This document shows, piece by piece, positions 26,351-38,620 of a stretch of 64,000 bases of DNA. Each line of letters begins with the position of its first letter. Position 1 is the stretch's first letter. Source of the DNA: Chrysogorgia sp. JL179-B06 (Eukaryota > Cnidaria > Anthozoa > Scleralcyonacea > Chrysogorgiidae); assembly GCA_035772405.1 (NCBI GenBank), contig JAYKKM010000226.1, positions 558,001 through 622,000 on the forward strand, given 5' to 3'. The position numbers were made by a program, and so were the translations under genes. Below the pieces are notes generated by a model. The model searched no databases. It saw only the letters and a program-made list of their open reading frames with translations, and was not told the DNA's origin.

Positions 26351-27614
26351 TACCAGTAAAGAGCTATTTTCCATGTTTCAATTAATCTGTTCATACATGT
26401 TATAGCACCATTATCTATTGCCTTAATTGACAATATGTGAAGGATATACAACTTTTGAGTTAAAATTAGTTTTTGTAACATTGTACTGTGCATTTGTGAA
26501 TATGTGTTGAAATTTGTAACAACTGTAATTTGTTAGAAAACAAGACCCCCATATATTGATACCAGTGTTAGCATTGAAGGGGCTATCCTGTATAAATATT
26601 ATTGTATTATTATTATTATTATTATTAATACTAATAATAATAATGCATTAACAATAATACTACTAATAATAATGCAGATTGCAGATACCATATTTGCCAT
26701 GTAACAAAGCATATACAGTATATGGCATTGTGTACTATAGTATCTAAATTATATCACCGTGCACATATACATTATAACCTATATTCAGAATGCCATATAT
26801 ACCTAGTCTACTTGTCGACAATGATCTAGCTAACACACATAGTAGTGTCAACATACCCAATGTGAACATAATAATAATAAGCTGTATTTTACATTGACAG
26901 AATAAGTTGTGACCCACTAGGCCAGCTAAGTACTGTACGTCTGACATGTTCCATAATAGATGGAGTACTGTAAACACAGATTATATATGGAATACATGCC
27001 AGTATACAAAACATGGACGTCAAGATCATATCGTCAGAAACATAATATTATAAACATAATATAATAACCTTCTTATTGCCAGTGACGGCCTCTAACCATT
27101 GAGCCATCGAGATTCAGATGGAGAGAGGTTACAATGATGCACTGGTTCTAATGATATATGTACTGCCTATGCACATAAGTTACTATATATTTCAGTAATG
27201 ACTGAAAAAATGACACCCAAGTATACATAGTAATGCTTGTTTATTGCTACAAAATTGTAGGCCAGGCCCAGGTCACATAAACACAGCAATAGTATGCATG
27301 TTTTTTCACCCTAAACTACTGTATATATAGGCTAATTACCAAGCATATAGTATTTATAATTTTAATCAAATAATAAACATACTGTACATGAAATTCCAAA
27401 ATGTGTACTACACTTACTATTCAGCAGTATTATAAAGAACAAATGGTATATATTTTAAACAGGCTAGGACTGGTCATTGTACCATCTTGTGCCAGAACAA
27501 TGATTTTACACTGATTTTACACTGCATGGATTTAATTCCAACTGTAAAAATATTATACATATATGTTTTGAAAATTCAAAACATTACACACCTTCAAAAT
27601 AGTTAGTATAAAGA
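26351..27614. other. Intergenic; ATT/TAA microsatellite and tRNA-like scrap
   Basis: It contains a mirrored (att)n/(aat)n patch at 26608-26675. On the minus strand at about 27075-27135 there is a tRNA-like segment (ctcgatggctcaatggttag, A-box-like) resembling the one at 52415-52480. No protein-coding signal. Confidence 0.4.
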
Positions 27615-27965
27615 GACACCAAAGGCTGTTGAAGGAAGAAAGTACATCTTTATCATACAATGGGTCCGCTTTTTAAAAAAATCAAATTTGTTCAAATGTC
27701 TACGGGTCTATTCAAATTGGGTTTAACATGTATTAGGGATTCTATCTCGATTGTTGATGTGGATGATTATATAAAGTAAGTTGATAATTCTACCCACATT
27801 AGACTTCTGCGATGTGGAGCTGGCAGGGATGTGGAATGTGGATAACTTATATAATATTGATGTTCATGGTAGGTCTCAATGCAGGGCAGGAAAACTGATC
27901 TTTTCTAAGTGGGGACTTGCAACCGATACTTTTGAGTTAAAATTAGTTTTTGTAACATTGTAGGA
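27615..27965 (+). pseudogene. LINE 3' end fragment, copy 2
   Basis: Second copy of the 25915 fragment, with the frame ILPTLDFCDVELAGMW and a tail KLVFVTL. It is non-functional. Confidence 0.55.
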
Positions 27966-28019
27966 TTTGGATGCTAAGTGTACTTATTTTATTAATTATC
28001 AATTCAATTGTGATTCATC

Positions 28020-28470
28020 TTTATTTATCTTTTAAAGTGTTAAATTAGGTGTAATAAGTCTTATGTAGGTAGCACTATTAACTCTTGTAGCACCATTAAC
28101 TCTAACAACCATAAAAGTAGTTTGAACCGCAATGGAAGGGGTCAACGTGGTATTCCTGGCGAGCACTTATATGCACATTTTTTTAGTGAAAGCCATGAGG
28201 GCATTTCAGATATGTGTATTAATATTATAGATAGGACTAATAGCTTGATTCCACTCATGATCGTGAAGCATTCTGGACATTTAAGTTGGACACATTCATT
28301 CCCAAAGGATTGAACTTATGCGAATTTATTTAGATATTGTTTAGATTATATTTAGATTATTTTAATTTATTCTGGTTAGGCTATTATATAAAGCTGGCGG
28401 TTTTGTACATTTTACGCTGTTCTGAAGAAGGGGCTGTGCAAACGTTAAATAAAGTTTTTAACCGTTCCAT
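28020..28470 (+). pseudogene. Penelope-like element: GIY-YIG endonuclease end, copy 1
   Basis: The frame 'HLYAHFFSESHEGISDMCIN' followed by 'IIDRTNSL' matches the C-terminal part of the GIY-YIG domain of Penelope-like elements. Upstream, a frame-shifted 'TYVGST' signature is still visible near 28060-28085. The downstream tail tctgaagaaggggctgtgc...aacgttaaataaag is the usual 3' end of such elements. Near identical to 31380-31720. Confidence 0.65.
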
Positions 28471-28674
28471 GTCAACAAGCGAGCTAGGAATGTCATCCTG
28501 AACATTTTATTTGGTTATATATGCACATGGTGATGTAATTTAGATACTATAGTACATAATGCCATGTCTTGTTGCACACATGGCTTTTGTATCAATAACC
28601 ATCAAAATATGGTATCTGCACTAGGCATTTATTATTATATATTATTATTATTAATAATAATAATACAATAATAT

Positions 28675-29100
28675 TTATGGCAGCCCCTTCAATGCTATAA
28701 GACTGGTATCAATGGGCATCTTGTTTCCTAACAAATTACAGTCAAATATAAACACATATTCAGTATAAGTATTTCGGCATATTTTACAACGAGATTTGCC
28801 ACAAGGTTGCATACCCCTCGCACCCAAGGGTTCAACAGGCACAGGAAGCTTAGCTTTAACTAGTAAATTGTCTTTAAGATTCCTGGGTCTGCGCAAGGAA
28901 ACGAACGGTGCTGATTTAAAAACATCTTTGGTGGAAGTAGGACAAAGATCTTCAATGACATGCGAAGCTTTAGAAACAGAGAGGGATGACAATCCAAAAC
29001 CAATGGGCTGACACGCTGGCCATCGGCGCCCTTCTCCTTTCTTTTAAGTGCATCCGAGCGAGAAATATACGCTCAGCGCTAGAGATTTGTTTATCCAAAA
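28675..29100 (-). pseudogene. Penelope-like element: linker domain, inverted
   Basis: The minus frame reads SLSVSKASHVIEDLCPTSTK, then RRPRNLKDNLLVKAKL and a cysteine pair region MQPCGKSRCKICRNTYTEY. This is the linker between RT and GIY-YIG in Penelope-like elements. It is a mirror copy of 30990-31260, so the locus contains inverted duplicates of the same element. Confidence 0.65.
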
Positions 29101-29324
29101 ATTTATTCTTATAACCCTTCTTTTTAAACCATGTTTTCACCTCTCTCGATCTAGCTTTAAAATCTTCGGGTTTACTACATATACGTCTAGTATGCGGTAG
29201 TGCTTGACTATAAGGAATAGCTCGTTTGACATGATTGGGATGACACGATCTACAGATACAGATATGTATCAGTAGACTTACAATACAAATCAGTCGTAAT
29301 GGAGATTTTTGTTCACCAAAAATT

Positions 29325-29480
29325 AAGAACGGCTATGGGCACAACATTTTCTCCAGCCTTTGCCAATATTTTTATGGCAGAACTAGAAAGAAGTTTTATT
29401 CAGTCTTTTCCACAAAACCGTGGTTATGGAAACGATTTTTGGATGACATTTTTATGATTTCGATTTATGGTAGAGCCCTT
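29325..29480 (+). pseudogene. Penelope-like RT fragment, plus strand
   Basis: The frame MGTTFSPAFANIFMAELERS followed by FIQSFP is the RT 'APxxANxFM..LE' block. The frame breaks after about 40 codons. It is the inverted partner of the RT piece at 30510-30850. Confidence 0.6.
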
Positions 29481-29524
29481 TTGGAGGAATAGCTCGTTTG
29501 ACATGATTGGGCTGACACGATCTA

Positions 29525-30410
29525 CTATCAATTCAATTCAATAAAACTTTATTTAAACAGGGTAATCACGTCAGTTCAAAAGAACTGGTATCAATGTGAG
29601 CCCTGATCACTTAACTAATACAGATCGATGTAGTTAAATGTTATTAAGATAACAAAATTACATGAAACGAAGAATATAAAATAAATTTTAAAATGCCGAT
29701 AAAAGTTTGGTTCACTTCCGTGCAATGTTCAGTAAAATGATTGGAAACATGCGCCTTAAATTTCATATACGATTTTTCTTTTCGAATAAAAATAGGTAAA
29801 TTGTTATAAACTTGAGGACCTCTAACATAGAAACCATTACTTCCAGTGACAAGTTTAGTTCTAGGTATATAACATTTAAATTCTGAATTTCGTGTTTCAC
29901 GTTTAGCTTTAATTAAGGTAATATAATTTTGTAAGAAGTAAGGAACATGATTATTTAAACATTTAAAAGTCATAATTGCAGTATGCATTTTACGACGAAA
30001 ATTTAGAGAAGGCCAATTCATGTTCAATAGGCAAGGTTTATTCATAGTAATAGTTCGGATGGCTCTGTCTTGCAGTTTTTCTAACTTCTCTTGTTGTGTG
30101 TTGCTGAGCACATCCCAGGACCATAGTAGTGTAAATCTGAGCTGCAGCATGACTATAGTTAGAAGTAGTCTATTCCTGTTCAATGCGCCAAGACGTTTCG
30201 CTACCTTCTTTTTCAAACAGTTCACATGTTCAATAAAAGTTAGGCTTTTGTCCAAGTAAATTCCTAGATATTTGTAGTATCCAACAGATTCAATAGGTTT
30301 TCTTTCAAGTTTCACATTCAGATCATCGTTTAGGAAAAGACGTTTATGGGTACCAAAAAGTACTGATTTAGTTTTACCCGCGTATGCATATAAAGCATAT
30401 TATCATTCAT
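29525..30410 (-). pseudogene. LINE (CR1/Jockey-like) 3' part nested in the Penelope relic
   Basis: A 223-codon open frame (30315-29644) starts YYKYLGIYLDKSLTFIEHVN and continues through a typical post-RT 'connection' region (RLGALNRNRLL, LEKLQDRAIRTI, PQVYNNLPIFIRKEKSYMKF). The RT core is missing (5' truncation), so it cannot move. Flanking Penelope sequence 'aatagctcgtttgacatgat' appears on both sides, consistent with insertion into, or duplication of, the older element. Confidence 0.7.
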
Positions 30411-30439
30411 CCATTCATTTATGTTATTTAGATCTCTAT

Positions 30440-30999
30440 TTAGGTCGCGTTCAATGGTACAAACTTCGGTGGCTTTCGAAAATATAACTGTGGGACACCG
30501 GCTATTATTTCACCAGGATCGGATAGGACACCATTTATCAAGATACTGATGTGTATCAGTAGGCTTACAATACAAATAAGTCGTAATCGAGCCTTCCGAT
30601 AACGATACCGAAACATCCAAAAACGCCAAAGAAGAATCAGAGACACTCCACGTAAATTTAATAGTTTCATGGAGAGAATCAGTAAGAAATTCGTCCAAAC
30701 GGGCTCTACCATGAATCCAAATCATAAAAATGTCATCCAAAAATCGCTTCCATAACCACGGTTTATGTGGAAAAGACTGAATAAAACTTCTTTCTAGTTC
30801 TGCCATAAAAATATTGACAAAGGCTGGAGCAAATGTTATGCCCATAGCCGTTCCTAATATTTGGCACTAGACGTTTTTGTAGTAAACCCGAAGATTTTAA
30901 AGCTAGACCGAAGGGTTTAAGAATACATTTTTGGATAAACAAATCTCTAGGGCTGAGCGTATTTCTCGCTCGGATGCACTTAAAAGAAAGGAAGGGCAC
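30440..30999 (-). pseudogene. Penelope-like reverse transcriptase core, inverted
   Basis: The frame MGITFAPAFVNIFMAELERS, then WLWKRFLDDIFMIW (the catalytic YIDD-like box, here FLDD), FTWSVSDSSLAFLDVSVSL, and YCKPTDTHQYLDKW is the palm and thumb of a Penelope-like RT. It is a single fragment with frameshifts at both sides, facing away from the linker/GIY-YIG piece that begins at 30960. Confidence 0.75.
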
Positions 31000-31720
31000 C
31001 GATGGCCAGCGTGTCAGCCCATTGATTTTGGATTTTCATCCCTCTCTTTCTAAAGCTTCGCATGTCATTAAAGATCTTTATCCTATATTACTTAATAGTA
31101 CTTCCACCAAAGTTGTTTTTAAATCAGCACAGTTTGTTTCCTTCCGCAGACCCAGGAATCTTAAAGACAATTTAGTCAAAGCTAAGCTTCCTGTGCCTGC
31201 TGAATCTCCTTGGGTGCGACTGCGAGGGCCGAGGGGTACGTATGCAACCTTGAGGCAAATCTCGTTGTAAAATATGCTGATTTGTCTCTGGCCTGCATAC
31301 CTTTCAGGATTCAGATGCTAAGTGTACTTTCAATTGTGATTCATCTTCTGTTATTATCTTTTAAAGTGTAAAAGGTGTAATAAGACTTATGTAGGTAGCA
31401 CCATTAACTCTTTCCGTACGCGGTTTAACAACCATAAAAGTATAGTTTGAACTGCTATGGAAGGGGTCAACGTGGTATTCCTGCATGGCGAGCACTTATA
31501 TGCACATTTTTTTAGTGAAGGCCATGAGGGTATTTCAGATATGTGTATTAATATTATAGATAGGACTAATAGCTTGATTCCCACTGATCGTGAAGCATTC
31601 TGGACATTTAAGTTGGACACATTCATTCCCAAAGGACCAAAGGATTGCACTTATGCGAATTTATTTAGATATTATTTAGATTATATTTTGATTATTTTAA
31701 TTTATTCTGCAGGTTAGGCT
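30960..31720 (+). pseudogene. Penelope-like linker and GIY-YIG endonuclease, copy 2
   Basis: Linker frame SLSKASHVIKDLYPILLN and FRRPRNLKDNLVKAKL (30974-31270). After frameshifts, KTYVGSTINSFRTRFNNHKS (about 31383-31440) and then HLYAHFFSEGHEGISDMCIN, DREAFWTFKLDTFIPKG form a nearly complete GIY-YIG domain. It has stops between parts, so it is inactive. The junction with the minus-strand RT at about 30970 is a head-to-head inversion. Confidence 0.72.
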
Positions 31721-31771
31721 ATTATATAAAGCTGACTATTTTGCACATTTTACGCTTTTTTCCATGACTTA

Positions 31772-31778
31772 ATGTCTT

Positions 31779-31841
<63 letters not shown>
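31772..31841. repeat. (TA)n microsatellite
   Basis: About 35 uninterrupted TA units in the 3' flank of the Penelope relic, next to a pseudo-3' end 'cctgaagagcttaataaagtgaaaacg'. Confidence 0.95.
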
Positions 31842-32817
<976 letters not shown>

Positions 32818-32821
32818 CAAT

Positions 32822-32863
32822 CTACAGACACGTGTTTCGCTGTACAACAGCTCATCAGTGTAG
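32822..32863 (-). ncRNA. Hammerhead ribozyme (type I, minimal stem III)
   Basis: The minus strand reads, in order: stem I 5' strand ctaca, core CTGATGA, stem II gctg-ttgta-cagc, core GAAA, a self-complementary acacgtgt forming a minimal stem III, then the cleavage triplet ending GTC, and stem I 3' strand tgtag. Every invariant core position of the hammerhead is present and all stems pair. Minimal-stem-III hammerheads are known from Penelope-like elements and retrozymes, where they act mainly as dimers. Penelope relics lie 1-4 kb away. It is not linked here to an intact element. Confidence 0.85.
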
Positions 32864-33021
32864 CTTGGAACAATCTGAATGAGTCTGACTCGGTAATTAT
32901 ACACTTGCGATCGTCATTGACAACCGCTTGTGGGACAACACCGGCAATCAGAACATCCAGATGGCGTGAAGTGCGCATGGGGCCAGAGTGCTCAAACTGC
33001 CACAAGGGTAGTGAGCGTTGC

Positions 33022-33083
<62 letters not shown>

Positions 33084-33222
33084 TAATATTTGGCATTTCA
33101 CTCGATCAAACTACATGTTGAAAGGATTTATGGTGAAGGAAAATTTCGAGTGTTGGAATACATACATTTTAAGACCAAACCGGGACCAGTTGCAAAAAAT
33201 GCAACTTCAAGGCCTTCCGTCT

Positions 33223-33260
<38 letters not shown>

Positions 33261-33270
33261 TATATGTATA

Positions 33271-33301
<31 letters not shown>

Positions 33302-33540
33302 ATACCCGTGGTCGTGATGGTTGCTCGCTCGCTTGGATGCTCTATAACTTATTATCTGTTTCTGGTAGTTGTTATCCACAGTTTTCTGTGTATGAATGAC
33401 GAGAAGTTTACCGATGCTGATGAGCTCAATACAGGGAGAAATTTGGGTGTGATTGAATTAAAGGTCTCAAGAAATAAAGCTAAGAAAATATGCATCATCA
33501 ATGTTTCTAACAAGCAACGAGCGTTCATTCTGTTCGATTA
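32864..33540. other. Unique segments between (AT)n blocks
   Basis: These are two short unique stretches (32864-33022 and 33081-33222), one with possible coding-like composition but stops in every frame. They probably belong to the ribozyme-bearing element. A frame at about 33390-33540 (KFTDADELNTGRNLGVIELK) is unrecognised and may be 5' sequence of the following LINE. Confidence 0.35.
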
Positions 33541-36480
33541 ACTAGAGATTTTCTGCTGGTTAGTACCTTACGAACTATTATGTGGGGACATTCTGTCAAA
33601 CCCAGGTCCAGGTAAAACTCAATGTGGTACATGTATGAAGACCATAAGAAGAAATCAAGGCCTAGCAAGCTGCTCAGCGTGCAATTTGCCTCATCATCTG
33701 AAATGCTTGGGTGCTTCTTTTGAAAACAACAAGACATGTTCGATGTGTTCAGTGGAAAGATTAGACGACAGCTCGGTCGATGAACAGCTTGAAATGCCCC
33801 CGGAGCTGTTGGAAGCGATGAAATGTAGTGGAATAAGATTTATCCATCAGAATGTTCGAAGTCTTCGCGGCAAATTTGGAGAGCTGCAGATCTTACTGTC
33901 GAAATGCCCTAATCTACATATTATCGCATTAACAGAAACGTGGCTTGATCATACTATATACGACAGTGAAATATCTCTCACAGGCTATAACCTCTATAGA
34001 AATGATATTTGAACGGTAAAAGTGGCGGCGGTACAGCTGTATACGTGAAGGACACTCTTAATGTTATCCAAAGAACAGACCTTGAAATTAGTCCTTAGTG
34101 TGAATCTACATGGCTTGAAATATTATTGCCCAAACCCGCGGTATTTTATTTGGAACCATCTACAGGCCTCCGTCGCAATCTGATTTTATGGAACCGTTCC
34201 GTGATTGTTTGGAGGTGGCTAGTGTAGAGAATAAGGAGTTATTGGTGACTGGTGATTTTAATTGCGACTTTTTGGTCAAAAGACCTTCATCAGAAACCAA
34301 AACACTCAAAGATATTTAGTGATGCAACAAGGAAAACAAGAGATAGTTCTACGCTGATTGATCTCTTTAATACCACCCATCCAAGGAACATTTTGTTTGC
34401 TGGCGTTGCTGCTTCTAGTATAAGTGATCATGACATGCTGGTAGCAGTAAGAAAAATTAACGTCGGCAAAAATCCGCCGAAAATTATTGAATGTAGATCT
34501 TATGCAAATTACAGCAGTGTTTCTTTTTGCAATGACCTATCGACTGTCTCTTGGGACGACGTTTTGGATAATGGAGATGTAAATGATGCCTGGGCTTTGT
34601 GGAAAGAAAAATTTCTTGACAAATGTGATAAACATGCGCCTGTTGTAAGCAAGAAAGTTCGAGGACAAAGCTGCCCATGGCTTACTAGAGATATTAAGAA
34701 ACTTATGAATGAGAGACTACCACCTAAAGAAAGCACGTAGATCTGGCAGTGAGCTGGACTGGAACTTATATCGTAGACTTCGAAATCAGACAGCAAATAG
34801 GATCAAGTATACAAAGGGGAGGTATCACCATGAATCTGTTACATGAAAATCTTAACGATCCTAAGTCATTCTGGAGAACGATAAAGACTATTTATCCCAG
34901 TAAGAAGGGCACAGCAAAGCTACCGGATGCTGTAAAGACAACACATGGAATAATAACAGATAAATTGAAAATTGCAGAGAATTTCAATCACTTCTCTACT
35001 GCCGTGGAGAATTTAATGAGCAATAGTTCATCTTCAAATACAGGGCCACCACCGCGGTCTGACAAGTTTACGGATAAGTCTTTCGTATTAAATCCAATAT
35101 CTGATGTGTTTGTTCAGAATCATTTGAAGAAAATGAAAGCGAAAAAAGATACTGGGTTAGATAATATTCCAGTTTGCTTATTGAAGGACAGTGCCCATAT
35201 CATTTCCTGGTCAATTGCGTATCTGATTAACTTGTCTCTGTTCACCGGCGTAGTTCCATCCGAATGGAAAAATGCTAGAGTCGTGCCCGTACATAAAGCA
35301 GGAGACCATGAAGATCTTGACAACTATAGACCCATATCGATTTTACCTGTAATCTCGAAGATTGCGGAGAAGGCGGTAAATGCTCAATTACAGGGATATT
35401 TACAAGAAAACAATCTTTTATCACCATTTCAATCAGGTTTTCGTGCTAATCACTCTGCACAGACAGCGGTCACATATTTCTGTGACAAAATTCTCAGAAA
35501 TATGGATGAAGGAAAGATGACTGGTGCTTTATTTGTCGATCTGAGGAAAGCGTTTGACTCTGTGCCGCATGATTGTCTTCTGCTTAAACTTCATCGATTT
35601 GGTTTTAAGGATAACGCCCTAGTATGGTTTGAAAACTGCCTGACTGGCAGAACGCAGGTTGTCAGTATTGGCAAGCAGCTTTCTAGCGCTATGCCTGTCA
35701 GATATGGAGTCCCTCAGGGAAGCATCTTATAGGTCCCATTTTATTCTCTATGTACATAAATGATCTCCCATCATGTGTGCATTTCTCTGATGTAATGATG
35801 TATGCTGACGATACGGTCTTGTATTATCCATCATCCTCTGCATCAGAGATTGAATTAAACCTCAACTTTGATCTAACAAATCTATCGCGATGGCTGGAAG
35901 AAAATAGACTCGTGCTCAACTTTAAGAAGACGGAGTTGGTTACTTTTGGCACTCGCCAACGTCTAAGGCTCCCCCAGAATAAAGATCTTTAAATGGTCAT
36001 ATTGTTAAACGTATAGTGATTCATTTAAATACTTGGGTGTAGTTTTGGATCAGTTTTTATCTTTCAATGAGCATGTTGATTATGTAAAGAAAAAGCTGTG
36101 TCCAAGACCTTAGGTATGTTATCCAGGGTGCGACCCCTATACTTACAACAGAAGCCGCAAACCGCTTGTGTAAAGCTATGATATTACCAGTCCTCGACTA
36201 CTCTGATGTGACATGGCATAACTGTGGTAAAGGGAACAGTGACATCTTAGAGAGAATACAGACACGCGCTGGTAGAATCGTCTATAAAGATGTTGCTAGC
36301 AAAGAGCTGCCAAGCGATGTTATATTACAACGTTTGGGTTGGGAGATTTTGCATGATATAGGCGTGCAAATCATGTCTTGAAACTTGTGGAGAGATGTAT
36401 TGAGGGGAATGTTCCTGAGTACTTTAAGGACAATTTTACTGAACGTCATGAGAATGTACACAACTATTTAACTAGAGGAC
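33541..36480 (+). pseudogene. CR1-like LINE, nearly full ORF2 with frame breaks
   Basis: Parts in order: a 2A-like motif (33587-33610); a PHD-like zinc finger (CGTCMKTIRRN, CSACNLPHHLKCLG, CSMCS); endonuclease (FIHQNVRSLRGKFGEL, LTETWLDHTIYDS, VAASSISDHDML) to about 34500; then RT (34749-35992) with YRPISILPVISKIAEKAV, FVDLRKAFDSVPHDCLLLKL, PQGSIL, and the catalytic MYADDTVLYY. The post-RT region ends near 36470. Breaks include a stop near 34010, a shift near 34740, and a one-base shift directly after PQGSIL (35732). The catalytic boxes are intact, so the copy is young but dead. Confidence 0.85.
33587..33610 (+). other. 2A-like ribosome-skipping motif (GDILSNPGP)
   Basis: ELLCGDILSNPGPG precedes the PHD-like finger of the LINE. 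The consensus D(V/I)ExNPGP is matched except Leu for Glu. N-terminal 2A-like sequences are known in several non-LTR retrotransposons, where they can act in cleavage or as signal sequences. Whether this variant works is unknown. Confidence 0.6.
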
Positions 36481-36499
36481 GTTGTCTATTATATCAAGA

Positions 36500-37990
36500 A
36501 CGGGTTAATTAGGCCAAACTCTTTGGATTTTAAAATGTTCCCTCATTTTTTACCCATCTCTAATTTAAAACTCTTATCTAAAATAATTGAGAAAGCGGTT
36601 GCTTGTCAATTAATTGATTATTTGAAGACAAATGGTCTTGAGGAGCCTCTGAAATCCGCATACAAAGCCTTTCATAGTACGGAAACGGCACTTTGTACAA
36701 AATGACATTCTATGTGCAATTGATCAACAGCTGCAGAGTGTCATAATTATTACTCCTCCTTGACCTCTCAGCTGCGTTCGATACTTAGACCATGATTTAT
36801 TGATATCACAATTGCACACTAGATTTGGAATTAAAGGGAATGCTTTACGTTGGTTTGTGTCCTATCTCCAAGATCGTAAGCAGTTTGTCCAAGTTAATGA
36901 GGCAAGATCGGTGTCTAAAGATTTACACTGTGGTGTGCCTCAAGGATCAGTCCTCGGACCAATCCTGTACATTCTCTATACAGCTCCACTTGGTGACATA
37001 ATCCGCACTCATGGTCTATCTTTCAAGCCTACGCCTGCAGATGAAACTGCAGCTGCTGTCTCCAAAATTGAGGCCTGTGCTAGAGACATTGACGCCTGGA
37101 TGCTTTGTAATAAGCTGAAGTTGAATAGAGACAAGACGGAACTCCTTGTGTTAAGTGCTAAACATCGCCTGCGTCCACTAATACGAAATGTTGCCGTCGC
37201 TGATGTAAGCATATTCCCCCTTCAACCTGAGCCAAGTATAGGAGTAATCTTTGATGAATCCATGAGTCTGGAGCAACATGTTCAAAATGTATGTAAACAG
37301 CTTTTTATCATATCCGTATAACATAGCCAAGATTAGGAACTGCCTTACACAAAATGATACTGACACTGGCTCATGCTTTCATATCATCTAAATTGGATAA
37401 CTGTAATTCACTGCTCTCTGAACTACCACAATATCAAATTGATAAGTTACAACGGGTGCAAAATGTAGCTGCACGCCTTGTCACACGCACTCGTAAGTTT
37501 GATAGTATAACTCCTGTCCTGAAGCAGCTCCACTGGCTACCTGTCAAGCAACGCATCTCTTATAAAATACTTCTTCTGACTTTTAAAGCCTTACATGGTA
37601 TAGCACCTCGGTATATTTCTGATCTCCTAACTCAGTATGTACCTACCATGAGGACCTTGCGCTCTTCGGACAAATGTTTCCTTAAAGTGTCAAGTTATTG
37701 CCTTAAAACGTATGGTAGTAGATCTTTTTATGTTACTCATGCTCCTAAACTCTGGAACTCGCTAACTCTAGACATTAGGCAGTCATACTCTATTTTATAT
37801 TTTAAGTCCAGGGTTAAAACATTTCTTTTTCAACAAGCTTTTAATTAGAATTGTATATATAAAATTGTATATATATAATTTCTTGATGTATATTTTTTAA
37901 CTACTTACTACTGCAGTTGTAAAGCGCTTCTGGGCTATAGGAATGAAGCGCTATATAAATTTTGTATTATTATTATTATTATTATTGAGT
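36500..37990 (+). pseudogene. 5'-truncated LINE with RT lacking the YADD box
   Basis: Frames SNLKLLSKIIEKAVACQLID, ALRWFVSYLQDRKQFV, CGVPQGSVLGPILYILYTAP, DIDAWMLCNKLKLNRDKTEL and, in the third part, DNCNSLLSELPQYQIDKLQR, LHWLPVKQRISYKILLLTFK and PKLWNSLTL. It ends in an (att)n tail at about 37968-37986, as such LINEs do. Where the family has the catalytic Y-x-D-D, the frame runs directly HGLSFKPTPADETA, so the catalytic box was deleted. Frameshifts separate the three pieces. Confidence 0.82.
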
Positions 37991-38412
37991 GATACGAGGA
38001 AGAATCGACACAAGGTTCGATAGCGAGTTGGGCATTGGATGGTAAGTCAGTCGGGACTTCAATCTCCAGGAAGCCACCAGGCCAGATGGTGCAGGTGTCC
38101 GCAAGAGGAGCTTGCACGACGTGACAGCATCTGATATGATTGTGTTTGGAAGTGGAATCAGTAGGCCCATAAGACACTACATCTGAACCAACCATAATAA
38201 TTTCCTGCTATAAAGGGAGTACCGGCCAGGATGTCAACATCAAGATCTTCCACCACAAGGGCTTCAAGGATGATACTTTTGCCATTACGGGACAACAATA
38301 GGCGAGTTTCGCCAATGATGGAAAGAGGGGTACGATCATCAGCTTCTAATACTAGCTGTGAACTCTTGGATATCCTGGCTCCTATGTACGTGAAAAGAAA
38401 AGCCTTCATCAT
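37991..38412 (-). pseudogene. Gypsy-type aspartic protease fragment, inverted
   Basis: The minus frame has SSQLVLEADDRTPLSIIGET, LEALVVEDLDVDILAGTPFI and, after a shift, WPGGFLEIEVPTDLPSNAQL. This is the protease-to-RT spacer of the Gypsy family widespread in cnidarians. It faces opposite to the RT and integrase fragments at 39145-43037, so the element was rearranged. Confidence 0.62.
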
Positions 38413-38620
38413 ATTTGTCTCTATACCATTGCTTCTTTAAGGAGATGCGGCATAATTGCAGTCTCCAGCGACATGTTGACTATTTTCGTGACTACAGGCA
38501 GTAGGATATCCGAGCACGCTTTCAACAGGATAAAAGGGAAAGGGTCTAAATCACAGGTTTTTAGACTGGCAGGGTGAAGAAATTTCCTTACATCATCTGA
38601 ACTTATAGTTTAAAACTCTA
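38413..38620 (-). pseudogene. LINE RT fragment, minus strand
   Basis: The frame on the reverse strand reads CDLDPFPFILLKACSDILLP then VVTKIVNMSLETAIMPHLLK, the start of the RT domain of CR1/Jockey-like LINEs. It fuses to the Gypsy protease fragment at about 38412. The flanking 38621-39140 is degenerate, with no clear frame. Confidence 0.6.

Noticed and set aside
33415..33450. Second hammerhead-like string (ctgatgagctc...gagaaat)
   Set aside because: The GAAA core and stem III/cleavage triplet are not in the right order, so it is probably chance.
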